A DNA stretch of 64,000 nucleotides from a virus: positions 1 to 64,000 of IMG/VR virus record IMGVR_UViG_3300028394_000045; one strand, 5' to 3'. Of the stretch, positions 25,138 to 34,010 are shown one piece after another. The translations under genes and the position numbers were made by a program. The notes under the pieces are model-generated. The model had not been told where the DNA came from and did no database searches. It saw only the letters and a program-made list of their open reading frames with translations. Position 1 is the first letter of the stretch. Each line of letters starts with the position of its first letter.

Positions 25138-25746
25138 TTATCCTCTTGGGTTGGCGCCAGTGGCTGGCTTGGGCGGACGCTTGACGTTGGTCATTGGGCT
25201 TTTGTTTCCCATTGGCAACTCATTTGTGGTTTTGGCTGGCGGTGTTTTGTTGCCAGCGATGGTGAAGTTTGAACGATAGGCATTTTTCAATACCGCATGA
25301 TCATATGGACCTGTGGCATAGTCTTTGCTGAGTGCTCGTTGTTCTGCATCAGGTGCAGGATAGTCTGGCTTGTCCAACAGATCCTTATTTTCGCTGCCAA
25401 TCTTGCGGCTTTCGTCATTCATGCTGTCTTCGTATGGTACGGTGTTCATGACGATCCTGTTGGGATCCATGCCCAGTAGTTGTGCCAGCTGTTTGATCTG
25501 TGGTTCAATAGCAGGATAACGAAACTCCACATCCACGATGCTCATGGGCTGATTGGGGAACGCCGGAAAGTCTGGGATCTCTTTGCGCACTGGTGCAGTC
25601 TTGATCTTTGACATCTTGACCACATCAAACTGTGCCAGTTTGCCTTCCAGCTCTTTGACGAACATTGAAGGCACATCACCTACCATCTTGATCCGATAGT
25701 TGTAGGTTTTTTCGCTTTCAGTTAGGTATTTTGCAAATGGTTTCAT
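25138..25746 (-). CDS. Conserved-type late protein of unknown function
   Basis: A 202-residue protein. Residues 14-105 look like a compact alpha/beta domain (TYNYRIKMVGDVPSMF, SIVDVEFRYP, IKQLAQLLGM); the rest is extended and Pro/Lys-rich. The first residues MKPFAKYLTE again resemble an internal-protein targeting peptide with an L-T-E cleavage site. An AGGACA ribosome site precedes the ATG at 25746, and an AATAAATA element lies at 25764-25771. A late, possibly capsid-associated role is inferred. Confidence 0.7.
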   Translation of the reverse strand: MKPFAKYLTESEKTYNYRIKMVGDVPSMFVKELEGKLAQFDVVKMSKIKTAPVRKEIPDFPAFPNQPMSIVDVEFRYPAIEPQIKQLAQLLGMDPNRIVMNTVPYEDSMNDESRKIGSENKDLLDKPDYPAPDAEQRALSKDYATGPYDHAVLKNAYRSNFTIAGNKTPPAKTTNELPMGNKSPMTNVKRPPKPATGANPRG

Positions 25747-25763
25747 ATGAGTGTCCTATGGTA

Positions 25764-25771
25764 TATTTATT
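25764..25771 (-). promoter_or_regulatory. Late-type AATAAATA element
   Basis: On the minus strand, about 17 nt before the ATG at 25746, with an AGGACA ribosome site in between, the arrangement of an ordinary short-leader T4 late gene. Confidence 0.4.
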
Positions 25772-26264
25772 CTTTTTGAGTGTTTTGGTCTTTACCGCGC
25801 AACAATCGTTCCAGTAAATCATTGCGGCTCAGCACCATACCCTGGGCCGTTTCCATTGCACCACCTGCAGGATCTTCTGTCTTGACATTTTGATCCAGGC
25901 GCATCTTCTTCAGTTGCAGGTCAATCATCTTGAGTTTTTTGTCCAGTTTGGCTGTTTTAGCTGTGATAGCATGGCCCAACATGTTGCTGGCCACTGAAAA
26001 TATCTCAGCAGCAAATCTTGAATCCACTTGCATGCCCAGGTCCATGAGATCTTTATAGCTGTGTTGGGCCAAGTCGGACAGCTCGTCCATTTCTTGGTCA
26101 GAACTTTCTAGGCCTCGCACAGCGGGCAATGCAGCATTGATTTTGTCTATGCTGTCATCCAGTGCAGCCAGAGTTTGACGTGTGGTTTCTGCTGGCAGTA
26201 CAGCAGGCGGAGGATCTTCTTCAGTGGGTGGTAAGTCGAACAACTCTTCGAGTTTTTTGGTCAT
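25767..26264 (-). CDS. gp16: Terminase small subunit gp16 (likely)
   Basis: A 165-residue protein, the same size as T4 gp16 (164 aa). The centre is a long helical pair: DLAQHSYKDLMDLGMQVDSR, then AAEIFSVASNMLGHAITAKT and a charged helix (KKLKMIDLQLKKMRLD), the coiled-coil oligomerisation part of small terminases. The C-terminal SRNDLLERLLRG fits the short conserved tail. It would recognise phage DNA and stimulate gp17. The ATG at 26264 lies 4 nt behind TAAATA with no ribosome site. The name is by size, pattern and neighbours (gp4), so moderately sure. Confidence 0.65.
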   Translation of the reverse strand: MTKKLEELFDLPPTEEDPPPAVLPAETTRQTLAALDDSIDKINAALPAVRGLESSDQEMDELSDLAQHSYKDLMDLGMQVDSRFAAEIFSVASNMLGHAITAKTAKLDKKLKMIDLQLKKMRLDQNVKTEDPAGGAMETAQGMVLSRNDLLERLLRGKDQNTQKE

Positions 26265-26268
26265 GCCA

Positions 26269-26274
26269 TATTTA
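26269..26274 (-). promoter_or_regulatory. Late-type TAAATA element, 4 nt before ATG
   Basis: TAAATA, then TGGC, then the ATG of the small terminase gene (26262-26264) on the minus strand; no Shine-Dalgarno sequence. Confidence 0.5.
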
Positions 26275-26292
26275 GTGGCTGCACTGCATGGC

Positions 26293-26727
26293 TTATTTAG
26301 ATCTACCGTTATGGAACATGTCTAATTCAGTGATAACTCTGAAACTGAGACCATTGTGTTTGCACCATTTCATTGCTTGGTCCCACTTGGCATAGTTCAC
26401 TGCTACTACTGCGCGGTCCCGACTGGTCATCTTGCTTTCAACCACACTTTGCTTTTTGGGTTTGATCTCAATCAACTCGGCACGCATGGTGTTGTCTTTG
26501 GTTCTGTAGCTTACCAAGAAATCCGGAATGTACCGTGACATCTTTCCTGTGACAGGATTGCGGTATGGAATGGCGATGCTTTCGCTGGCCCATTGCAGAA
26601 TATGGTCATTGCTGTCACAAAATCTCATGAAGCTGAGCTCCCAGCCTGAACGATATCTGGGAATACCGTTGCCCACATATTTGGCTGCGTTTTGAACTTC
26701 GTATTTGCCCTGTGCCCAGTGACTCAT
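26293..26727 (-). CDS. gp4: gp4 head completion nuclease-like protein
   Basis: A 144-residue protein matching T4 gp4 (also called gp50/65; 150 aa). The PD-(D/E)XK nuclease arrangement is complete: E30 in YRSGWELSF, D69 in YIPDFLV and E87-x-K89 in LIEIKPKKQ. T4 gp4 acts on filled heads before tail joining, probably trimming or sealing the packaged DNA end. It starts in an ATGA overlap with the unknown gene at 26724-27086. Confidence 0.88.
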   Translation of the reverse strand: MSHWAQGKYEVQNAAKYVGNGIPRYRSGWELSFMRFCDSNDHILQWASESIAIPYRNPVTGKMSRYIPDFLVSYRTKDNTMRAELIEIKPKKQSVVESKMTSRDRAVVAVNYAKWDQAMKWCKHNGLSFRVITELDMFHNGRSK

Positions 26728-27086
26728 TGCAACACCGCTTGTGCAGGATAAAAATTGGGTGTCACTGCTACGCCCACGCCCAGCAATGTTGCTCGATCAC
26801 GTATGAGATTCAAGTAGTATGCCAACGAAATATTGAGATTTACACCGTTGCCTTGGCCTGTAAATCCCTGCAATAATGTCAAAACAGGGATATTGGTCAG
26901 TTCGGCCACACGGAACAAGCTCACAGTAAAGTTACCTGCGGTGCGTGGCAAAGTCATCTCTTTCAGGAAAAAACTATACACGATGTCATATTCAGCCACA
27001 GGAACATTGGTGTCGTAGGCGTAGAATCTATCAAACACTCTCACAGTCTGATCAATATTGTAGTTGGTGGTATTGACAGTGGTCAT
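26724..27086 (-). CDS. Conserved-type virion protein of unknown function
   Basis: A 120-residue protein with hydrophobic pattern and no charged clusters: YDIVYSFFLKEM, then TAGNFTVSLFRVAEL and SLAYYLNLIRDRATLLGVGV. The pattern is one I associate with small proteins next to gp4 in aquatic T4-like phages, where it is unnamed. It is between the tube-fold gene and gp4, and coupled to gp4. A head-tail joining or baseplate role would suit the place, but there is no direct evidence. Confidence 0.7.
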   Translation of the reverse strand: MTTVNTTNYNIDQTVRVFDRFYAYDTNVPVAEYDIVYSFFLKEMTLPRTAGNFTVSLFRVAELTNIPVLTLLQGFTGQGNGVNLNISLAYYLNLIRDRATLLGVGVAVTPNFYPAQAVLQ

Positions 27087-27089
27087 TGA

Positions 27090-28274
27090 TTATCTCAATC
27101 CTGCACGTTGTGTCAGCGGAGTTTGTGGACCATTAGTAGAATTAAGCCAGGTGTTGGTCTGCGCAGTAGGAAATACCCAACCATCGGCCTTGTTGGCCGC
27201 TGCACGTACTGCACCCGGCAATGCTTGTTTTAAAGCATCTTTGCCCAATGCAACTGTTTCGTTGACTATCAGTGCCTTGAGTCCACCGGCTTTCTTGTTG
27301 GTATTGTAGAATGTGCCGGCTTTTTGTGCTGCTCCAATTAATCCTAACACCGAACCCGAACTGAGATCTTCTGCTATTCCGTCCACAGTGTCTAACAAGC
27401 CACCTTGACCAAAAATGCTATTGGTAGATCCCGGACGAGCAATTGGGCTTGTGGTTTGATCGTAGTGAGTAGAATTTTTTCCAAATCCCGGTGCCGAACT
27501 GTTGGGCGCTTTGTTGTAGTATTTGACTGTTTCGTAATCAATTGTCATGCTATTCTGCATGAGGCCGCCGGCCTGTGCATAATCATACGTGTCATGTTGC
27601 CAGGCCGTAATCAACGGATTGATCAGCACATATTCTGCATATTTGTGATTTTTGTCAAATCCAGCTATGCGTATGTCTTTGAAGAACGGAGGTTTTCCTG
27701 TAGCTGATGTTGATGAGTTAGTTCCGTCGCCATAGCTCTCACCGATGAATCCCCAGTCAGTGGTCTGACGAGTATTGTAGATATCTCTTTCCCATCCACC
27801 AAAGCCGTTTTGTTTGTTGCCACTTTGCCCCGCACTACCATTGGTGTTGGCTATGCTGCCATATTTCTGGCTGGAATCTTTGTAGTAGTAGAGAAAATAA
27901 TTGTACCACATGTTACGTGCCACATCGCCACCGTCGTCATGGAAAGTGATAGTGACCGGATTGTATTTGACTTTGGTCTGTATAACTCTTTTGCGATTGT
28001 ATTGATTCAGAGTAGATGTATCGATGCTGTACGTGGGCAAGGTTGCTGTCTTGACCACATAGCTTAGATTGGTTATATCGTCAGACGCAAATATGGCATT
28101 CAATGCTGGTATCTGTTCAACATTGACTGTGAATGTAACATGGAAGAGAAACTTAAATCTTGGTTTAAGTTCATATGCATTGCTCCTGAATACTTTGCTG
28201 GCGTGGGTGTAATCACGTACACCATCTGCGCCACCAAAGAATCCCTTGGCAAAATCTTGGCCAAAACTGCCCAC
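27090..28274 (-). CDS. Second tail-tube-fold protein, possible baseplate tube initiator (gp54/gp48-like)
   Basis: A 394-residue protein with a GTG start (28272-28274), 5 nt after the gp19 stop. Residues 24-130 (SKVFRSNAYELKPRFKFLFH, NLSYVVKTATLPTYSIDTST, VKYNPVTITFHDDGGDVARN) match the tail tube fold; a long insert, then FKDIRIAGF and ALITAW-like strands finish it. The last 130 residues are Ala/Gly-rich helices. T4 gp48 and gp54 share the tube fold and join baseplate to tube, and this protein has the right size and fold for one of them. Which of the two cannot be decided. Confidence 0.65.
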   Translation of the reverse strand: MGSFGQDFAKGFFGGADGVRDYTHASKVFRSNAYELKPRFKFLFHVTFTVNVEQIPALNAIFASDDITNLSYVVKTATLPTYSIDTSTLNQYNRKRVIQTKVKYNPVTITFHDDGGDVARNMWYNYFLYYYKDSSQKYGSIANTNGSAGQSGNKQNGFGGWERDIYNTRQTTDWGFIGESYGDGTNSSTSATGKPPFFKDIRIAGFDKNHKYAEYVLINPLITAWQHDTYDYAQAGGLMQNSMTIDYETVKYYNKAPNSSAPGFGKNSTHYDQTTSPIARPGSTNSIFGQGGLLDTVDGIAEDLSSGSVLGLIGAAQKAGTFYNTNKKAGGLKALIVNETVALGKDALKQALPGAVRAAANKADGWVFPTAQTNTWLNSTNGPQTPLTQRAGLR

Positions 28275-28279
28275 GAGCG

Positions 28280-28921
28280 TTACGCTGCGCCAGCGCCTGT
28301 TACCACGTCGCCTATTGTTCTGCCAATCACACCACCAATGCCCGAGTCAGTGAGACCGTTGGGACCAAGCTGAGCAGCATTGTCATAAGCAATTGTCATA
28401 CTCACTGTGACTGCTTCGTTGGTGCCATAATTCATAGCACCGTAGTCCGCAGCTTTGAGGTAGCAGCCATACAGTTCCCAAGATTCCAACACCACCGGTG
28501 TGCTGGCTCCGTTGCCACCGTCTAATATTTCAAATCTTGTGACAAACTTGTAGTCGATACCACTGGCAGCACTGGACATCTCCAGGAAGTCCATCTGCTT
28601 CTGTAGCTGTTCGCCAACCAGTTTAGACACTGAGTTGGAAGCATCATCACGCACTTCACACACTGTATCTGTCCAGCTATGACGTCCGGCCAATTTCAGT
28701 GTGCTGTTGTAGATTGGCACTAATATTTCTTCAAAACTAAGATTTGGTCGTGCAAAACTGATTACCTGTTTGGTCAATTCAGTTGTGGGTGTTGAAACAC
28801 CAAAGTTATCAAACATCACTCTAAAGCGATATCTGAGTTTAGGCATCAACAAGCCTTGGGTTGATGAGCTCTGGTCACTTGCCAAGGGTACTGTCATGCG
28901 CTGTAATGATGAAACTGCCAT
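28280..28921 (-). CDS. gp19: Tail tube protein gp19
   Basis: A 213-residue protein of the T4 gp19 family (163 aa in T4, longer in aquatic relatives). MPKLRYRFRVMFDNFG (26-41) is the first tube strand, KQVISFARPNLSFEEI the second, and SWELYGCYLKAADYG the late strand; hexamers stack to form the channel for DNA. An AGGAGA ribosome site precedes the ATG. A TAAATA lies at 28943-28948, and a strong hairpin separates the gene from gp18, so it has its own late promoter. Confidence 0.92.
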   Translation of the reverse strand: MAVSSLQRMTVPLASDQSSSTQGLLMPKLRYRFRVMFDNFGVSTPTTELTKQVISFARPNLSFEEILVPIYNSTLKLAGRHSWTDTVCEVRDDASNSVSKLVGEQLQKQMDFLEMSSAASGIDYKFVTRFEILDGGNGASTPVVLESWELYGCYLKAADYGAMNYGTNEAVTVSMTIAYDNAAQLGPNGLTDSGIGGVIGRTIGDVVTGAGAA

Positions 28922-28942
28922 TTGTTATCTCTCCTATATGTT

Positions 28943-28948
28943 TATTTA
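28943..28948 (-). promoter_or_regulatory. Late-type TAAATA element of gp19
   Basis: TAAATA on the minus strand, followed by AACATATAGGAGAGATAACA and the ATG at 28919-28921: a late -10 with a short leader and a good ribosome site. Confidence 0.5.
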
Positions 28949-28957
28949 CCTTTGAGA

Positions 28958-28979
28958 AGAGGCTGAAAAATCAGCCTCT
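28958..28979 (-). terminator. Hairpin after gp18
   Basis: AGAGGCTGA pairs perfectly with TCAGCCTCT around a 4-nt loop, 12 nt past the gp18 stop. The run after the stem on the minus side (TCTC) is not a true U tract, so it may act as a partial terminator or as an RNA 3' end protector. Confidence 0.6.
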
Positions 28980-28990
28980 AACTTTGATCA

Positions 28991-31900
28991 TTACGTACCA
29001 GCAGCAATTGCACCAGTGTTCTTGATGCGCAGAGGAATGTAGATAAACTCCACAGCCTTCACTGGTTCGATAGCAATGTCCACCCACAGCTCGTTCCTGT
29101 CAATACGTGCAGGAGTGTTATTGCTCAAGTCACATACCACCAGGTAGTCATAAATCGCGCGTTTGGCTACCAAGTCAATCATCAAGCTGTTGCACAGATT
29201 GGCGATAGAATTACGTGTGATCTGATCGTTAGGTTCAAACAAGAACAACTTACCAACTTCTTCCAATCGGCCACGCAAGAAGCAAACCAGTCGTGCCACG
29301 TTGATACGATCCAACGCTGTGGTTGTGGTTGTGGTAGTCTTGTTACCAAAGTTGGTAATACCAATTCCTGGAATGAACGTGATCGGATTGATGTTGCGTT
29401 CATACAGGATATCTCGCACACTTTGGCTCACACCAATCTGTGTGAATTCGCCAGTGGTAGCGTTGATATAACCAATGGCTGTGGCATTATCCACCACACC
29501 GCGACGTGTTCCTGCCGGGGCCAACCATGGATAACTCACAGCGTCTGAACGCAAGATAGTGCGAACCATCATGTGGCTTGGAGGTTGTACCACTGTGTTT
29601 CCGCCCAGGTCGTTGGTCAAGCAACTGGGATAGAACGCTCCGGCATAGTTACTGGTGCTGCTGTTGCCATCTTCTGTTGGCAGGCCTAGTCCGTTGTTGT
29701 TGGTAGCCCAATCAACCAAGCTGTTGCCATCTGGTCCTAAACGCATGGGAGTATCTGCAACCACGAACAATGTGTTGTTGCGTTCGTTGCTGAGTGCAAT
29801 CATGTTTGGAGTCAGTTCAGGATATGCTGGTGTAGCAATCAAGTTGTACTGATTCTGTTCTTCTCTAGCAGCTAAACTGGTATCAATACCACTCTTCATT
29901 GCAGCAACCACCATCTTGCGTTGGGCCAGGCGACCACCATACATGGCGCCGTTTGGACGATTGCCAGACGCTGTGAGCCAAGTGTTGAGCACAATCTCAT
30001 CCCAGTACGCTGTGTTGCTTGGAGCATTCCCTGTGCCAGCAGCAGTGGCCACATAGATGCCGTTGTTGTAGCTAACAAAGTCATTCACAGCATAGGCGGT
30101 AGTGCTCGAATATGCACTGATGCTGTAGTCGGTAGCTGTGGTAGTGAAGTAATTCAGTTGGAAAGTCTTCACATTGTATCCGCTGCGACGTGTGTTCCAT
30201 AGCAACATGCCCTGTGGATACAATGCAGGATCGGGCGCATCTGGATCTAAATAATCACTTACCAGCAAGCTGGTTATAGTGGGCAATGGGTCAGCCACAG
30301 GATCTGTAGTGCCGTTTGGTGCCCAACGAGCATCTGCAAACAAGATACCATCTTGAGTGGTCTGGTCTGTGGTATTGATTTCTACCCATTGATCAATGCC
30401 GCTGGCTGATTCCCAACGATACAGTTTAGGATAGTTTTCTAGGTCGCCGGTATCCACCCATAGGTCACCATAAACCAATGGTGATTCTGCTGTGTCATTT
30501 TGTGTGACAGGTGCAGTAGCTGATACAATCGGTCCTGACGCATTTGTGTTTGTAAGATCGTATCCACGGACATCATTGCTGACGTTTTGATAACCTTGCC
30601 ATGTTCCATTGTCTTGGATCATGATATCGCAATCATCCACAGAACTGTAGTACCACATGCGTCCGTCAGCTGGACTTTGGTACGGTGATGTGTCGCTTGC
30701 GGTGTAGGTGAACAATGGTGAAGTCACAAAGTTGCTGAGCACTAATCTTCCACTGGTTGAGCTAGATGGTTTTACTTTGGGAGTACTGGTGCTGAAACCA
30801 GCAGTTGTTATTGGCGTTCCAGTGAGATTTTGAAGCTGGATAACACCACCTTGACTATGGGTGAATACGATATTGCCTGCAGAATTTACACTAGCGCTCA
30901 CGTATGGGATAGCAGCGGCACTGACTGCGCTGATAAAGTCAGCCACAGTACCAGTGCCGCCAATAGTTACTGTTGCGGAATTGGCTGCTGATGATCCGGG
31001 TTCAGAACCTCGCAGATTAAAAGTATTTCCCACAACAAATGCAGTTCCAGTCGGAGTGGTTGTTCCTGTCACAATGGTGGCACCTAATGCTATACGTTCA
31101 AAAATTTGAAGTGACATAACTTCATTGGGAGTATATGTTACCTGTTCAGAATCATAAGCTACGTAGGTTGTGCCAACAGGAATATTTTTGCCTCCTCCAG
31201 TTGGATCTAATCCAAAGATTGCTGTTAGGTCACTTGAATATGCTGGAACAGCTTGTGCAATCCATAAATCCAATGCGGTACTATAACTTTTAAGTGATAA
31301 AGAAATGCCATTATTTGCAGCACTGAGATTATTCCATACAGAGCCAGTTGGCCGCGGAACATCATCTGTGGTTCTCCAACGTGGTGCTTGGTAACTATAT
31401 CCTGGGAAATAGATAGGTGTGTAGTACTCACCTTCGGTTATACCTAAAGTAGTCAACAATGCTGCACCACTATTTGGTCCTGGTTGAATGACCACATGTC
31501 CTTCACCGGCAGTGGATCCATCGCTGGTGGCAAGAGAATTAGCATAGATGTTCAGCTGTCCGCTGACCGCGGCTGCTGTGACACCAGCGATAGCTGCTGC
31601 ATTGATCACTGCTGCAAAGCCAGTCACAGTGTTTGTGGCACCAACAGTGACCAAATTGCCGTTAATGTACATGTTGTAACCCACGGTCAAGCTGCTGGGT
31701 GCATTTGTGCCAGTGATAGTAGGATACGATGTTTGCCAGGCTCGAGATCCCAGTGCAACCCATGTATTGCTGCTATTTTTATAATAACCGTCTAGATACG
31801 TTGATACAGCAGATATCGCATAGTCACCAATGCTGCCAATTGATTGTTGAGGTGCATAGTCACCACCACTGTAATTTACCACATCGGCGGTATCGGTTAT

Positions 31901-32389
31901 TACCATTGGAGTCATGACATCAAAAGTATTTGTATCTGCATTCCACTCTTGAATACCCCATATAGATGACGAAGTGTCTAACCAAAATGCTCCGTTGGCA
32001 GGGTTACCAGTTGGGCGAGTTAGACTGGCTGTAAGGTCAGTAAGATTGATATCTGCACGCTGGATATACGCACGATTGGTCACGCCTAACGCACTGTATG
32101 CTGCTAATAGTCCATATTCATTGAGCTCATAGCCATTGATTGGAGTGCCTGTTGTGGTGTTGTAGAAGAATGGAACACCAAATGTAGCAGTAAGATCACG
32201 CTGACTGGTGATGAGATAAGTTTTGTTAGCATTGGCTGCTGTGGTACCTGCTGCTACTGTGACGCCGTCACCGGACACTTTGTTCTGTGCGGTAGCGATC
32301 ACGAAATAAGGTACGGTATTGACCGCAGATGGAATGTATTGGCTTTCGTCAATTACAATTACTTCTACGCCGGGTGATGTTAAAGCCAT
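28991..32389 (-). CDS. gp18: Tail sheath protein gp18
   Basis: A 1132-residue sheath protein, much longer than T4 gp18 (659 aa). The N-terminus MALTSPGVEVIVIDES and the C-terminus (NVARLVCFLRGRLEEV, ANLCNSLMIDLVAKRA, WVDIAIEPVKAVEFIYIPLR) are the conserved handshake and core regions that polymerise round the tube. The extra length is in the middle: two beta modules (about 228-320 and 448-525) with a shared DFISAVSAA-type pattern, several LWVDT-type strands, and a CBM5/12-like stretch near 755-800. These would be on the sheath surface. An AAGGAA ribosome site and a CATAAATA element precede the ATG. Confidence 0.93.
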   Translation of the reverse strand: MALTSPGVEVIVIDESQYIPSAVNTVPYFVIATAQNKVSGDGVTVAAGTTAANANKTYLITSQRDLTATFGVPFFYNTTTGTPINGYELNEYGLLAAYSALGVTNRAYIQRADINLTDLTASLTRPTGNPANGAFWLDTSSSIWGIQEWNADTNTFDVMTPMVITDTADVVNYSGGDYAPQQSIGSIGDYAISAVSTYLDGYYKNSSNTWVALGSRAWQTSYPTITGTNAPSSLTVGYNMYINGNLVTVGATNTVTGFAAVINAAAIAGVTAAAVSGQLNIYANSLATSDGSTAGEGHVVIQPGPNSGAALLTTLGITEGEYYTPIYFPGYSYQAPRWRTTDDVPRPTGSVWNNLSAANNGISLSLKSYSTALDLWIAQAVPAYSSDLTAIFGLDPTGGGKNIPVGTTYVAYDSEQVTYTPNEVMSLQIFERIALGATIVTGTTTPTGTAFVVGNTFNLRGSEPGSSAANSATVTIGGTGTVADFISAVSAAAIPYVSASVNSAGNIVFTHSQGGVIQLQNLTGTPITTAGFSTSTPKVKPSSSTSGRLVLSNFVTSPLFTYTASDTSPYQSPADGRMWYYSSVDDCDIMIQDNGTWQGYQNVSNDVRGYDLTNTNASGPIVSATAPVTQNDTAESPLVYGDLWVDTGDLENYPKLYRWESASGIDQWVEINTTDQTTQDGILFADARWAPNGTTDPVADPLPTITSLLVSDYLDPDAPDPALYPQGMLLWNTRRSGYNVKTFQLNYFTTTATDYSISAYSSTTAYAVNDFVSYNNGIYVATAAGTGNAPSNTAYWDEIVLNTWLTASGNRPNGAMYGGRLAQRKMVVAAMKSGIDTSLAAREEQNQYNLIATPAYPELTPNMIALSNERNNTLFVVADTPMRLGPDGNSLVDWATNNNGLGLPTEDGNSSTSNYAGAFYPSCLTNDLGGNTVVQPPSHMMVRTILRSDAVSYPWLAPAGTRRGVVDNATAIGYINATTGEFTQIGVSQSVRDILYERNINPITFIPGIGITNFGNKTTTTTTTALDRINVARLVCFLRGRLEEVGKLFLFEPNDQITRNSIANLCNSLMIDLVAKRAIYDYLVVCDLSNNTPARIDRNELWVDIAIEPVKAVEFIYIPLRIKNTGAIAAGT

Positions 32390-32414
32390 AGTGGTTTCCT
32401 TTTCAAGTTACTGA

Positions 32415-32422
32415 TATTTATG
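32415..32422 (-). promoter_or_regulatory. Late-type CATAAATA element of gp18
   Basis: CATAAATA on the minus strand about 26 nt before the gp18 ATG, with AAGGAA in the leader. It is back to back with the plus-strand TAAATA at 32475. Confidence 0.5.
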
Positions 32423-32474
32423 GGCAACATCAAAAAATGCCACGATACAGCACCCTTTGGCAAAGGTCCATAGG

Positions 32475-32480
32475 TAAATA
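32475..32480 (+). promoter_or_regulatory. Late-type TAAATA element, 4 nt before ATG
   Basis: TAAATA, ATCC, then the ATG at 32485 on the plus strand; no Shine-Dalgarno sequence. Confidence 0.5.
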
Positions 32481-32484
32481 ATCC

Positions 32485-32829
32485 ATGAGACCTATCTGCC
32501 AAGCCTGCGGCCAACGACCTTGTGCTGTGAATTACATCCGTGAAGATGTCAAACACTATAGAAAACGCTGTGAAACATGTGCAAGGAAGAATCGTGGAAT
32601 CCGACCACGAGAACCGCGCTGGAAATCAGCGGGCTATAAAAAGAAGATGAGCTGTGATCGCTGCGGATTCCGAGCCAGATATGCCAGCCAGATACTGGTG
32701 TATCACCAGGACGGTGATCTCAACAATGCAGCACTGAAAAATCTCAAATCAGTGTGCAAAAACTGTGTGGAGGAGCTGCTTAGATCTGACTTGCCTTGGC
32801 GGCCTGGAGATCTTGAGCCGGATGTATAG
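32485..32829 (+). CDS. HNH-like zinc-binding protein
   Basis: A 114-residue protein with two Cys pairs in each half: CQACGQRPC and CETC near the start, then CDRCG (57-61) and CKNC (91-94). Between the last two pairs is VYHQDGDLNNAALKNLK, which has the His and Asn spacing of an HNH fold with its flanking zinc ribs. It may be a small HNH endonuclease or a DNA-binding relative. Its 3' end overlaps the convergent dNMP kinase by 50 nt. Confidence 0.6.
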   Translation: MRPICQACGQRPCAVNYIREDVKHYRKRCETCARKNRGIRPREPRWKSAGYKKKMSCDRCGFRARYASQILVYHQDGDLNNAALKNLKSVCKNCVEELLRSDLPWRPGDLEPDV

Positions 32830-33454
32830 TCAGCTGCTGTATCTGTAGGTACAGGTCATCCAAGGACCCGTTGTTGTCCAGTACAGCATCAAACTTGGTA
32901 CCCACCCAGGCAGTTTCGCTGGCATGTATCTTGAGCCGTGCCAACTGTGATTTGCTAGTGGCCCATCGCATGTTGCCATTTTCTCCATGGTTGAATGCCA
33001 GTGCAGCATCGTACCATTCGGGCTCAGGCCCACGAACTACACGTACCACTTGGCCGCCGGCACGTTTGATAGCAGCAATTTCATTTGGGAATCTACAGTC
33101 TGAAATCACCACATCATCCTGGCTGTGGCGCAGTTTGTTTTCCAAGCTGGCAATCCAGATATCGTCGTGGAACCCATGTCTGCATACCTCTGTGCCCCAG
33201 TGCTGTAGCACCCATCTAGGAGTGAGCTCGGGCATTTTTAAACGATCTGACCACCATAAATCTAATTGTTCTCGCCATTCACGGGCTTGTTTTGTGCGCC
33301 CTTCCAGCATGGTTCTATCCCAGCCAAAAACTTGTGCCACAGCATCTTTGAGGCTGTTGGCAAAACTTTCTCTACGGAATTCGTGAAAATTGGTGAGATA
33401 GTCTGCCACTGTGTCTTTGCCGGATCCTATGAATCCACAGATGCCTATGATCAT
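32780..33454 (-). CDS. Deoxynucleoside monophosphate kinase (T4 gp1-like)
   Basis: A 224-residue P-loop kinase. Walker A is GFIGSGKDT (7-15); LQHWGTEVCRHGFHDDIWI and VVISDCRFPNEIAAIKR match T4 gp1, which phosphorylates dTMP, dGMP and 5-hydroxymethyl-dCMP. It supplies dNDPs for phage DNA synthesis in the cytoplasm. The start overlaps the stop of the exonuclease gene (AATGA). Whether it accepts a modified base cannot be told from the sequence, and no hydroxymethylase gene is in the window. Confidence 0.88.
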   Translation of the reverse strand: MIIGICGFIGSGKDTVADYLTNFHEFRRESFANSLKDAVAQVFGWDRTMLEGRTKQAREWREQLDLWWSDRLKMPELTPRWVLQHWGTEVCRHGFHDDIWIASLENKLRHSQDDVVISDCRFPNEIAAIKRAGGQVVRVVRGPEPEWYDAALAFNHGENGNMRWATSKSQLARLKIHASETAWVGTKFDAVLDNNGSLDDLYLQIQQLTIHPAQDLQAAKASQI

Positions 33455-33975
33455 TTTAATTCCTTGACGTTGAGATGTTTCAATGTTGCCTGCAACATGT
33501 CAATCTGCCTGCGACAATCTTCCAGTGCATGATGGCTGGTAGCAGGACGAGGCAGATCGGGCCACAAACTATATATGGTTCTGGCATCGCGTACCACGTA
33601 GAATTGCCAGGGCAGGGGCTTGCCATAGCTTTTGTAGGCATGCTCAATGATGTTCATGTCGTAAGTGGGGCCGTTGGCCCAGATCAACTTGCTTTGCCAT
33701 ATAAACTTGGCCAGCTCGTCCAGTGCCTGGTCTAAGGGTATGCGGCCTTGTTCGTTGAATGCTTCGTCCCGTGCTGCTGCTGGTTGAGTAGCCCACCAGT
33801 CTATGGTACTTTGTTGTATGCTGCGATTGGCCTGGCTTTCTAAGTCAATTCTAGCATAGTAGAATCGTTCATGATAGCCGGAGCCTACAGGATCAAAACT
33901 TTGGGCTGCAATGGTCAGGATAGTGGTATCCGGTCCAGTGCCCAATCCTTCAATGTCAATCATTAAATCTGCCAT
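33451..33975 (-). CDS. dexA: DEDDh 3'-5' exonuclease, DexA-like
   Basis: A 174-residue exonuclease. The DEDDh residues are D7 and E9 (MIDIEGLG), D106 (GPTYDMNIIEH) and H149...D153 (SHHALEDC). It matches T4 DexA (227 aa) in its core and probably degrades single-stranded DNA ends, salvaging host nucleotides together with the adjacent dNMP kinase. A TATAAT at 33981-33986 is too close to the ATG to be a normal promoter and was not accepted. Confidence 0.85.
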   Translation of the reverse strand: MADLMIDIEGLGTGPDTTILTIAAQSFDPVGSGYHERFYYARIDLESQANRSIQQSTIDWWATQPAAARDEAFNEQGRIPLDQALDELAKFIWQSKLIWANGPTYDMNIIEHAYKSYGKPLPWQFYVVRDARTIYSLWPDLPRPATSHHALEDCRRQIDMLQATLKHLNVKELK

Positions 33976-34010
33976 AGCACATTATAACACATGCCTATAG
34001 CGACAACGAC

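Noticed and set aside
33981-33986. TATAAT just upstream of the DexA-like gene
   Set aside because: It lies 5 nt from the ATG and no -35 element is found at 16-18 nt.
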